DNA of 64,000 bases from Pseudomonas parasichuanensis. Lineage in GTDB: Bacteria > Pseudomonadota > Gammaproteobacteria > Pseudomonadales > Pseudomonadaceae. How positions within the stretch are numbered: the first letter of the stretch is position 1; the number at the start of each line of letters is the position of its first letter. A program made the position numbers and the translations under genes. The stretch is taken from NCBI RefSeq assembly GCF_021601385.1, contig NZ_BQHO01000031.1:17597-81596 (forward strand), written 5' to 3'. The notes beneath the pieces were generated by a model. The model made no database searches and was not told the DNA's origin. It saw nothing but the letters and a program-made list of their open reading frames with translations. Positions 49,210-56,805 of the stretch are shown piece by piece.

Positions 49210-50145
49210 TCAGGCCGAAGCGGTATCCAGGCTCAGGCGCTGACGCACCACATCCACCAGGCGGTCAGGCTGGAACTTGGAGAGGAAGTTGTCGCAACCG
49301 ACCTTCTTCACCATGGACTCGTTGAAACTGCCCGACAGCGAGGTGTGCAGCACCACGTAAAGGCCGCGCAGGCGCGGGTCATTGCGAATTTCGGTGGTCA
49401 GCCGGTAGCCGTCCATCTCGGGCATTTCCGCATCGGTGAAGATCATCAGCAGCTTCTCGCAGACATCCTCCCCGGCATCGGCCCAGCCCTTGAGCAGGCG
49501 CAGCGCCTTCAGGCCATCACTGGCCACGTGCAACTTCACACCCAGCTGCGACAAGGTATCGCGCAACTGCGCCAGGGCCACGCTGGAGTCATCCACCAGC
49601 AGCACTTCGCGGCCACGGGCACGGGCCAGCACCGGGTCTTCGAGCTTGTCACGGGATACCTTGGCGCTGTAGGGCACGATCTCGGCCAGCACCTTCTCCA
49701 CGTCGATGATTTCCACCAGCTGCTCTTCGACCTTGGTGATCGCCGTCAGGTAGTGCTGGCGGCCGGCACTGGTCGGCGGCGGCATGATGGCCTCCCAGTT
49801 CATGTTGACGATCCGGTCGACGCCGCCCACCAGGAAAGCCTGCACCGATCGGTTGTACTCGGTGACTATGATGGTGCTGCCTGGCCCTGGCTGCAGTGGT
49901 CGCATGCCGATCGCCTGGGACAGGTCGATCACCGGCAGCGTCTGCCCCCGCAGGTTGACCACGCCACAGACGAATGAGTGGCGCTGCGGCATCAGCGTCA
50001 GCTTGGGCAGTTGCAGCACCTCCTGCACCTTGAACACGTTGATCGCGAACAGTTGCCGGCCAGCCAGACGGAACATGAGGATTTCCAGGCGGTTCTCACC
50101 TACCAGTTGCGTACGTTGGTCTACCGTGTCGAGAATGCCGGCCAT
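49210..50145 (-). CDS. cheV: Chemotaxis coupling protein CheV
   Basis: 311 residues: CheW-like domain 1-165 (NVFKVQEVLQLPKLTLMPQR; GVVNLRGQTLPVIDLSQAIG) and a receiver domain from 180 (VLLVDDSSVALAQL) with phospho-Asp238 in MIFTDAEMPEMDGYRLT. CheV couples chemoreceptors to CheA with adaptation by phosphorylation. A FliA-type promoter candidate lies upstream. It is isolated from other che genes. Confidence 0.93.
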   Translation of the reverse strand: MAGILDTVDQRTQLVGENRLEILMFRLAGRQLFAINVFKVQEVLQLPKLTLMPQRHSFVCGVVNLRGQTLPVIDLSQAIGMRPLQPGPGSTIIVTEYNRSVQAFLVGGVDRIVNMNWEAIMPPPTSAGRQHYLTAITKVEEQLVEIIDVEKVLAEIVPYSAKVSRDKLEDPVLARARGREVLLVDDSSVALAQLRDTLSQLGVKLHVASDGLKALRLLKGWADAGEDVCEKLLMIFTDAEMPEMDGYRLTTEIRNDPRLRGLYVVLHTSLSGSFNESMVKKVGCDNFLSKFQPDRLVDVVRQRLSLDTASA

Positions 50146-50497
50146 TTGGACAACCCCCTGGCTAGTGTCGGGAAAATTGATTGCATCCGCCCTGTATCGG
50201 CGGCAATTCGCGCAGCTTGACCCCGAACGGAAAAAGCCGCGGCAGCGATTGATATCACTTTACCATCATGCTTTACTGCCGCCACGCCCAGTGCAATCCA
50301 ATCCCCGCAACGAAGCACCCGCCCACATCTTCATCAGGGAAACCCCTACACGCAATCGGGTGCAACCTGATGTTCGCAATATCCTTTAGCCATTAATGTG
50401 ACGCCATTCTCAATGCATGAATGGAGTCAGGCTTTTGCTCGCGATCTTCCAAGTGTGGCCCACCCCTGCTCCAGCCCTGCGCGCTGGAGTGACCTGA
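50146..50497. other. Intergenic region upstream of cheV
   Basis: About 352 bases between divergent cheV and the Hpt-like gene. It holds a FliA-like promoter (separate entry). No credible gene on either strand. Confidence 0.6.
50194..50220 (-). promoter_or_regulatory. Candidate FliA (sigma-28) promoter for cheV
   Basis: Minus strand: TCAAGCTG, 11-base spacer, GCCGATAC; compare Pseudomonas FliA TAAAGTTT-N11-GCCGATAA. The -10 matches 7 of 8 bases; the -35 matches weakly. It ends 48 bases before cheV. Confidence 0.4.
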
Positions 50498-50959
50498 ATG
50501 GAAAACGCACCACTGCCCAGCAGCGCCCTGCAGGGCTTCCTGCTGGATGCGCAAGCCCTGCTGAGCAAGGCGCAGGAATGCCTGCAACACCTCGAGTTGA
50601 TCGGCAACGACCCTGATGCCTGCCACTGCCTTGACGAAAGCCTCGACCTACTGGCCCTGCAGGCCGACGCCCTTGGCCTGCTTGAAGTGGCCCACTACGC
50701 CCGCACCCTGCAACAGCTGCTCGCCCCTGCCTGCAGGCAGCGACACTTGCAGGGCAAGACCTTGCCGGCACTGGCAGCCTGCCTGACCCTGCTGGCGTGG
50801 CAACTGGAGCTGGTTGATCCGTTTACCGGCCGCCTGGGCCTGGACAGTGAAGAACAACATCTGCTGTTGAACGAGCTGGCCTGTGCACTTGGGCAACCCC
50901 CGAACACCGACGCCAACTGCACGTCCGTACATGCCGGGCAGGCAAGTCCAGGCCTTTAA
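50498..50959 (+). CDS. Helical Hpt-like protein, unrecognised
   Basis: 153 residues. Two helical stretches (LPSSALQGFLLDAQALLSKA; DESLDLLALQADALGLLEVA) resemble CheA/Hpt proteins in layout (FLxExxxLLxxxxxxLxxL; then AHxxKGxxxxxGL). The canonical AHxLKG histidine is not there: at that place it reads LLALQADALGL. It therefore cannot act as a phosphotransfer domain by that His. Cys-rich C-terminus (CTSVHAGQ). Divergent from cheV. Function unknown; the Hpt resemblance is my pattern reading. Confidence 0.6.
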   Translation: MENAPLPSSALQGFLLDAQALLSKAQECLQHLELIGNDPDACHCLDESLDLLALQADALGLLEVAHYARTLQQLLAPACRQRHLQGKTLPALAACLTLLAWQLELVDPFTGRLGLDSEEQHLLLNELACALGQPPNTDANCTSVHAGQASPGL

Positions 50960-51363
50960 TGTTAAAAGCGCATCGGCCGGCAACTAACAGCCCGCGCTGG
51001 TGTTGCAACTAGGCTGGACCATTGTCCAACTTGCAAAGTTGTACAACTTATTTGAAACCTGTACATCAGGGTTGACCTTAGTTGCACTTACCCCTCCCGC
51101 TCCCGCCTCCAGGTCGTGGCACTGTGCCACCCCGCGAGCTACCCATAGGCTCCGCAATAGCCAGTAAATTCCGAGGTTTCAAGCAGTTGCACCCCCGCGA
51201 CCAAAGCAAACCGAAGTGTTAACATGCGCGCACTCGAACGGGCGCTCCGTCGATACCGGGCCATTGCATTCGTCCCCGATGCTTACTTGAAAACGGGACG
51301 CCAAACCTCTGCCCAAACCTGTGTAACGCCTCCAACAGCAATAACTTATTGGCCTCCCTCTCT
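50960..51363. other. Intergenic region upstream of the NarL-type kinase
   Basis: About 404 bases. It contains a cluster of short palindromes (separate entry). The only open frame (51224-51379, 51 codons) is Arg/Pro-rich and not convincing. Confidence 0.55.
51002..51049. promoter_or_regulatory. Cluster of GTTG/CAAC palindromes
   Basis: GTTGCAAC (51002-51009), CAACTTGCAAAGTTG (51027-51041) and the perfect 14-base palindrome AAGTTGTACAACTT (51036-51049) overlap or adjoin. They look like operator sites of an unidentified regulator, upstream of the NarL-type kinase. Confidence 0.45.
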
Positions 51364-52260
51364 ATGTTCCCAGGCTTGACGTTTTTCCAGCGCTGCCGCT
51401 CTAGCATCGCCCTGCTGCGTTGGGCAACCGCGTTGTTGTGCCTGGCCTCACTGGCAGCCAACCTGCTCTTCTACTGGCGCGCGCAACCATTGCCCGGCAG
51501 CCTGCTGCTGCTACAGGTACTGGCGATGCTCGGCGTGGCCTGGCAGCTGCGCCACGGCGCACACTCGATCAGCCTACGCCCGGCAGAGCTTGCGGACCGC
51601 ATGCTCAAAGTGCAGGAGAGCGAGCGCCAGCACCTGAGCCGAGAACTGCACGACGATATCGGCCAGTTGCTGACCGCCGCCAAGCTGCAGCTCGACTGGC
51701 TGCAACGCCGGGTGCCCGAGCAGTTGCAGGCCCAGTGCACGACCCTGCGCAGCACCCTGGACCATACCTTGGGCAACGTTCGCGACCTGTCCGCCATCCT
51801 CAACCCCCGGCAGCTGGCCAGCCTGGGCCTTGAGGCCAGCCTGCGCGCGCACCTGCAAAGCACCCTGCAGAGCAGCGACCTGCACTGGAGCCTGGACTGC
51901 CACCAGCGCCTGGGTGGCATCAGCGAAGAAGTCTCCATGGCGGCCTTCCGCATCACCCAGGAAGCGGTCACCAACGTGCTGCGCCATGCCAATGCTCGCA
52001 ATCTGCTGATTCGCCTGCAACGCACCCCGCCAGGCCTTGCCCTGTCGATTCAGGACGACGGCTGCGGCTTCGTGCCCGCCCATGCCCCAGCCGAAGCCGG
52101 CCAACGTGGCATGGCCGGCATGCAGGAACGGGCCACTGCCCTGCAAGGCAGCCTGACCGTCAACAGCCACCCCGGCCGCGGCTGCCAGATCGATGCCCTG
52201 TTCCCTTGGCCCCCACGCAACCAGGAACGCGCCAGGACCTCCCCAAATCATGACGTGTAG
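51364..52260 (+). CDS. NarX/DegS-type sensor histidine kinase
   Basis: 298 residues from the ATG (MFPGLTFFQRCRSSIALLRW); a TTG start five codons upstream is open. Two TM segments at about 17-37 and 45-62 with almost no periplasmic loop, then HisKA_3 with His96 in LSRELHDDIGQLLTAAKLQL and HATPase near DDGCGFV and GMAGMQERATALQG. It lacks an obvious sensor, so it may sense membrane state. It overlaps the response regulator gene by 11 bases. Confidence 0.85.
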   Translation: MFPGLTFFQRCRSSIALLRWATALLCLASLAANLLFYWRAQPLPGSLLLLQVLAMLGVAWQLRHGAHSISLRPAELADRMLKVQESERQHLSRELHDDIGQLLTAAKLQLDWLQRRVPEQLQAQCTTLRSTLDHTLGNVRDLSAILNPRQLASLGLEASLRAHLQSTLQSSDLHWSLDCHQRLGGISEEVSMAAFRITQEAVTNVLRHANARNLLIRLQRTPPGLALSIQDDGCGFVPAHAPAEAGQRGMAGMQERATALQGSLTVNSHPGRGCQIDALFPWPPRNQERARTSPNHDV

Positions 52261-52909
52261 ACTGCTGCTGGTAGATGACCATTCACTGATTCGTGCCGGC
52301 GTACGTGCACTGGTATCGGACCTGCCCGATTACCTGGTGGTCGGCGAGGTAGAAGATGGCAGCCAACTGCTGGAGCAGGTCATGCGCCTGGCACCGGACA
52401 TCGTCCTGCTGGACATCTCCATGCGCTCGACCAGCGGCCTCGACGCGCTGGCGCAACTGCGCGCCAGCGCCTGCCCGTGCAAGGTGCTGATGCTCTCCAT
52501 GCACACCGACCCCGACCTGATCATGCGCGCCCTGGAAACCGGCGCCCATGGCTACCTGCTCAAGGACACCACCGCGACCGAGCTGGAGCAGGCCCTCACC
52601 GCACTGCGCAACAACGAACGCTACCTGAGCCCCGCCATTGCCCACACCGTGATCAATCAGGCGCTGCTGCGCGCGCAGAGCGGCAAGCAACCCAACGATG
52701 AACGCCACAACCTGACCGCTCGCCAGCTGGAGATCCTGCGCCTGATCGTGCGCGGCAAATCGACCCGCGAAATCGCCAATGGCCTGGGGCTGTCGATCAA
52801 GACCGTGGAAACCCACCGCTCGCAAATCATGAAACGCCTGCAGATCTACGACGTGGCGGGCCTGGTGCTGTTCGCCGTGCGCGAGAAGATCATCAGCCTG
52901 GATGACTGA
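52250..52909 (+). CDS. LuxR/NarL-type response regulator
   Basis: 219 residues from MTCRLLLVDDHSLIRAGVRA. Receiver with Asp55 in IVLLDISMRSTSGLDA and Lys in LLKDTTA; LuxR helix-turn-helix at the C-terminus (LTARQLEILRLIVRGKSTRE; LSIKTVETHRSQIMKRLQIY). It pairs with the overlapping kinase. Target genes unknown. Its 3' end overlaps the convergent lipid kinase gene by 17 bases. Confidence 0.9.
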   Translation: MTCRLLLVDDHSLIRAGVRALVSDLPDYLVVGEVEDGSQLLEQVMRLAPDIVLLDISMRSTSGLDALAQLRASACPCKVLMLSMHTDPDLIMRALETGAHGYLLKDTTATELEQALTALRNNERYLSPAIAHTVINQALLRAQSGKQPNDERHNLTARQLEILRLIVRGKSTREIANGLGLSIKTVETHRSQIMKRLQIYDVAGLVLFAVREKIISLDD

Positions 52910-53786
52910 GCAACGGTGAGTCCGCCGGCAGGTGCAGGCGCAAAGCCCGGGGCCTGGCCTCGAAGCGCAGGCTGTCGGCCTGCAGCGGCTCACCATCGAG
53001 GTTGATGTCCAACCCCTGGGCGCTCTTGATTTCCACCCATGGCAGCCGCGCCCGGACGAACAGCTCCTCCCCCGCCAGTAGCCCGCGCAAAGCCCCCACC
53101 ATTTCCTGCGGCGCCGGCAGGATGCCGATGTCCAGCAGGCCATCGTCAGCCTTGGCGTCCGGGCACAGCACGTGCCCGCCACCGGCCTGGCGCCCGTTGC
53201 CGATGCCCAGTGCCAGCAAATCGCCCTGCCACTCGAAACCCGGCCCGTGCAGAGTGACCGAGGCGGCCTGCAACTCACTGAAGCGCGACAGGCCGGTGAA
53301 CAGGTATGCCGCCGCCCCCAGCACTTTCTTGAGGTCTTCCGAGGTGTTGGCCGTGACCTGGCTGCCAAAACCGCCGGTCGCCATGTTGAGGAACAGCTGG
53401 TCACCCACCTGCCCCAGATCGATCGGCTGCGCCGGCGCGTCCAGCAGCGCAAGTGCCGCCGCCGGCTCCAACGGCACCCCGGCGGCCCTGGCGAAGTCAT
53501 TGGCCGTCCCCAGGGGCAGCAGCGCCAGGCTTGGCCGAGTGTCGGCGGCACCCTGTGCCACGGCCTCGGCCACGTCACGCAAGGTGCCATCACCACCACC
53601 TGCCACCACCAGCGGATAGCCTGCGGCCTGTGCCTCCTCGACCAGGCGCCGGGCGTCGCCAGCCTCCCAGGTGAGGCGCACCTCCAGCTGCCAGCCGCGC
53701 TCACGCAGTTGCCCCACAGCCTCGCGCACCTCGTCGTTGGTTGCCTGTTTGCCATGCAGGATCAGCAGTGCCTTGCGCTCATTCAT
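52893..53786 (-). CDS. YegS-like lipid kinase (diacylglycerol kinase family)
   Basis: 297 residues. The catalytic domain has VVAGGGDGTLRDVAEAVAQG (GGGDGT nucleotide-binding signature) and PLGTANDFARAAGVPLEPA. C-terminal beta domain (FEWQGDLLALGIGNGRQAGG, LPAPQEMVGALRGLLAGEEL). Phosphorylates a lipid such as phosphatidylglycerol or diacylglycerol in related proteins; substrate not determined here. The stop region overlaps the convergent response regulator gene. Confidence 0.88.
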   Translation of the reverse strand: MNERKALLILHGKQATNDEVREAVGQLRERGWQLEVRLTWEAGDARRLVEEAQAAGYPLVVAGGGDGTLRDVAEAVAQGAADTRPSLALLPLGTANDFARAAGVPLEPAAALALLDAPAQPIDLGQVGDQLFLNMATGGFGSQVTANTSEDLKKVLGAAAYLFTGLSRFSELQAASVTLHGPGFEWQGDLLALGIGNGRQAGGGHVLCPDAKADDGLLDIGILPAPQEMVGALRGLLAGEELFVRARLPWVEIKSAQGLDINLDGEPLQADSLRFEARPRALRLHLPADSPLLSHPG

Positions 53787-53957
53787 CGTTGTTCTCCATG
53801 GAAAAGCCCTACCGCAATCTCGACCACCATGAACCAGAGATTGCTCCCTGAGCTACGCGATTAAAGCTGACTTCACACGATTGACATTGAAAGCCCAAGG
53901 CTACAGGCGCATCATTCGACAAATATTTGGCCTTCAAGGACGATGCCGCTCACAAAA

Positions 53958-53971
53958 GTCATTTTATTGAC
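53958..53971. promoter_or_regulatory. FleQ-like box upstream of the sugar nucleotide gene
   Basis: The minus strand reads GTCAATAAAATGAC, which matches the published FleQ consensus GTCaNTAAAtTGAC at all but one defined position. It sits in a longer AAAAGTCA-TTTTAT-TGACTTTT inverted repeat, about 80 bases before the gene start. FleQ controls exopolysaccharide genes in a c-di-GMP-dependent manner. Binding is inferred. Confidence 0.6.
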
Positions 53972-54050
53972 TTTTTGCCGCCAGATGCCTGACAGGTCGT
54001 GATTTCCGTTCGTTGCGCTGCCCCCAGCGCCCTGAGTAGAGGCTATGACT

Positions 54051-55505
54051 ATGAGCGTTCTGATCCCCTGTATCATCGCTGGCGGTGCTGGCACCCGATT
54101 GTGGCCGGTTTCCCGCGAGGCCATGCCCAAGCCCTTCATGCGCCTGGCCGATGGCATCAGCCTGCTGCAGAAAACCTTCCTGCGCGCCAGCACGCTGCCA
54201 GGGGTGGAGCGCGTACTCACGGTGACCAACCGCGAAGTGGTGTTCCGCACTCAGGACGAGTACCGGCAGGTGGATAGCCAGCGGGTGGCGCTCGATTTCA
54301 TCCTCGAACCGTTCGGCCGCAATACCGCGCCCGCCATCGCCGCCGCTGCGCTGCACTGTGCCCGCGTGCATGGCGAAGACAGCGTGCTGCTGGTGCTCCC
54401 TGCCGACCACCTGATCGAAGACCAGGACGCCTTCGCCACGGCCGTCGAACAGGCCCGGCAGCTGGCCAGCCAAGGCTGGTTGACGACCTTCGGACTACAG
54501 CCGACCCGCGCCGAGACCGGCTTTGGCTACATCGAACAAGGCCAGCCGCTCAGTGGCGGCGCCTACCAGGTCGAACGCTTCGTCGAAAAGCCCGACGCCG
54601 CGACCGCCCAGGCCTACCTGCAAGGCGGCCGTCACCTGTGGAACGCCGGCATGTTCTGCCTGCGTGTCGACACCCTCCTGCACGAGCTGCAGCTGCACGC
54701 GCCGGAGATTCTGCAAAGCGTCACCCACTGCCTGGCCCAGAGCGAGGCCAAGCAAGGCTCGGCCGGCCTGCAGGTGGAGCTCGATGCGCACAGCTTCGAG
54801 CGGGTAACCGATATTTCCATCGACTACGCGCTGATGGAACCCTCCTCCCGGGTCGCGGTGCTGCCCTGTGACATGGGCTGGAGCGATATCGGCTGCTGGG
54901 AAGCGGTACGCGAACTGCGCCCCGCCGACGAGCTGGGCAACCACTGCAATGGCGAAACCGTGTTGCACGACGTGAGCAACTGCTACATCGACTCGCCCCG
55001 TCGGTTGGTCGGCGCCGTGGGCCTGGACAACCTGATCGTCATCGACACCCCCGACGCCCTGCTGATCGCCGATGCGGCCCGCAGCCAGGAGGTCAAGCTG
55101 ATCGCCCAGCAGCTCAAGCGCCAGGGCCACGACGCCTACCGCCTGCACCGCAGCGTCAACCGCCCGTGGGGCCTGTACACCGTGCTCGAGGAAGGCGCGC
55201 GGTTCAAGATCAAACGCATCATGGTCCGCCCTGGCGAATCGCTGTCGCTGCAGATGCACCATCACCGCAGCGAACACTGGATCGTGGTCAGCGGCATGGC
55301 CTTTGTGACCAATGGTGAAGAGGAGTTCCTGCTCGACACCAACGAGTCGACCTTCATCAAGCCCGGCCGTACTCATCGCCTGACCAACCCCGGCGTCATC
55401 GACCTGGTGATGATCGAGGTGCAGAGCGGCGAGTACCTGGGCGAGGACGACATCGTGCGCTTTACTGATATCTATGGACGCGCCCCGGCAGCCGCCATCG
55501 GTTGA
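54051..55505 (+). CDS. Mannose-1-P guanylyltransferase / mannose-6-P isomerase (bifunctional)
   Basis: 484 residues from the second ATG (MSVLIPCIIAGGAGTRLWPV), which has AGAGG 8 bases before it; an ATG two codons earlier is too close. The pyrophosphorylase signature GGAGTRLWPVSREAMPKPF is at the N-terminus, FVEKPDAATAQAYLQGGRHLWN in the middle, and a cupin isomerase end with SLSLQMHHHRSEHWIVVSG (zinc His). It makes GDP-mannose, precursor of alginate, Psl-type and O-antigen polymers; AlgA/PslB/WbpW cannot be told apart by eye. A FleQ-like box precedes it and a glycosyltransferase follows. Confidence 0.93.
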   Translation: MSVLIPCIIAGGAGTRLWPVSREAMPKPFMRLADGISLLQKTFLRASTLPGVERVLTVTNREVVFRTQDEYRQVDSQRVALDFILEPFGRNTAPAIAAAALHCARVHGEDSVLLVLPADHLIEDQDAFATAVEQARQLASQGWLTTFGLQPTRAETGFGYIEQGQPLSGGAYQVERFVEKPDAATAQAYLQGGRHLWNAGMFCLRVDTLLHELQLHAPEILQSVTHCLAQSEAKQGSAGLQVELDAHSFERVTDISIDYALMEPSSRVAVLPCDMGWSDIGCWEAVRELRPADELGNHCNGETVLHDVSNCYIDSPRRLVGAVGLDNLIVIDTPDALLIADAARSQEVKLIAQQLKRQGHDAYRLHRSVNRPWGLYTVLEEGARFKIKRIMVRPGESLSLQMHHHRSEHWIVVSGMAFVTNGEEEFLLDTNESTFIKPGRTHRLTNPGVIDLVMIEVQSGEYLGEDDIVRFTDIYGRAPAAAIG

Positions 55506-55569
55506 CTGCCAGTGGGCGCGTCGTGCCTTCCAGGGCCGACAGCCGGCCAAGCTTTGAGGAATCGGGCTC

Positions 55570-56805
55570 ATGCGCATACTTTGGACCTTGCCCTATCTGC
55601 CCTGGCCAACCACCAGCGGCAGCAAGACCCGGCAATACCACCTGCTGCGCCATCTGGCGCAGCGTGGTCACCGGATCACCTTGCTGGTGCAGTCCAAGGT
55701 CCCGCTGGGCGACGCTGCGCGCGAAGCCCTGGAGCCCTTGCTCGAACGCCTGATCGTGTTGCCCCGGCGCCCGCTGCACAGCCCCCTGAACCTGCTGGCC
55801 TCACCGATAATCGACTACCCCATGCGGACCATCGTCAATGGCCTGGCGCCGTGCCTGCGGCATCGCTTCGAGCAGCTGCTGGATGAACCCTGGGATGTAA
55901 TCCAGATCGAGCACAGCTACAGCTTCCAGCCCTTCGAAAAGGCGCTACAGGCCCGTGGCCTGCCCTTCATGCTCAGCGAGCACACGCTTGAATCGGTGAT
56001 GGGCGGCGCCTGCCATGACCGCCTGCCGCTGTGGCTGCGCCCCTTCAATGCCTTCGACCGCTGGCGCTACCGGCGCTGGGAGCAGCGCGTGCTGCGCCAA
56101 CCCAGCGAAGTGGTGGCAGTCAGCAACCACGATGCCGAGCTGATCGAGCAGATCAGCGGGCGCGCGGTCAACGTGGTGGTCAATGGCGTCGACTGCGACT
56201 ACTTCGAGGCCGTGCGGCCGTGCCCCCACAGCCAGCGCCTGCTGTTCGTCGGCAACTTCGAATACGGGGCAAACCTCGAGGCCATCGAATGGGCCCTGGA
56301 GGAGATCCTGCCACAGGTATGGATGAGCAACCCGGCCGTACGCCTGGCCATCGCCGGGCACGCGCTGCCCGCCAGCTGGAAACTGCACTGGAACGACCCA
56401 CGCATCGAGTGGGTCGGCTACCGCCCTGACCTGCGCGAACTGCAACGGCGCTCGGCCCTGTTCTTTGCACCGCTGCGCTATGCCGGTGGCTCCAAGGTGA
56501 AAATCCTCGAAGCGATGGCTGCAGGCCTGCCGGTGATCAGCACCGGCAAGGGCGTTTCGGGCATGGCGGCCAACAATGGCGAGCACTATCTGGGTAGCGA
56601 CGACAGCGGCCAACTGGCGTTGTTGATCACCCAGCTGCTCAACCAGCCCTGGCGCATGGCCCAACTGGGTGAGGCAGGCCGCCAGTTCGCCCGCCAGCGC
56701 CACGACTGGAGTGTCGCGGCGCAACAGCTGGAAAACGTGCACATGCGCCTGACCCAGTTGGCCCCGGCAGGCGCATCGCCCAGCGCCGGGGTGCTAGCCG
56801 AGTAG
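55570..56805 (+). CDS. Glycosyltransferase family 4-type protein
   Basis: 411 residues. GT-B fold: N-terminal MRILWTLPYLPWPTTSGSKT with a Gly-rich loop, and C-terminal GYRPDLRELQRRSALFFAPL and GGSKVKILEAMAAGLPVIST (the nucleotide-sugar EX7E-like region, with KILEAMAAG and PV). No TM segments. GAGGAA lies upstream of the ATG. It probably transfers a hexose, perhaps mannose from the GDP-mannose made by the preceding gene, onto a lipid or polymer. There are no polymerase or export genes adjacent, so the final product is unknown. Its end overlaps moeA by 12 bases. Confidence 0.85.
   Translation: MRILWTLPYLPWPTTSGSKTRQYHLLRHLAQRGHRITLLVQSKVPLGDAAREALEPLLERLIVLPRRPLHSPLNLLASPIIDYPMRTIVNGLAPCLRHRFEQLLDEPWDVIQIEHSYSFQPFEKALQARGLPFMLSEHTLESVMGGACHDRLPLWLRPFNAFDRWRYRRWEQRVLRQPSEVVAVSNHDAELIEQISGRAVNVVVNGVDCDYFEAVRPCPHSQRLLFVGNFEYGANLEAIEWALEEILPQVWMSNPAVRLAIAGHALPASWKLHWNDPRIEWVGYRPDLRELQRRSALFFAPLRYAGGSKVKILEAMAAGLPVISTGKGVSGMAANNGEHYLGSDDSGQLALLITQLLNQPWRMAQLGEAGRQFARQRHDWSVAAQQLENVHMRLTQLAPAGASPSAGVLAE

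Noticed and set aside
51224-51379. 51-codon frame before the NarL-type kinase
   Set aside because: Arg/Pro/Thr-rich, overlaps the kinase start and has no convincing ribosome binding site.
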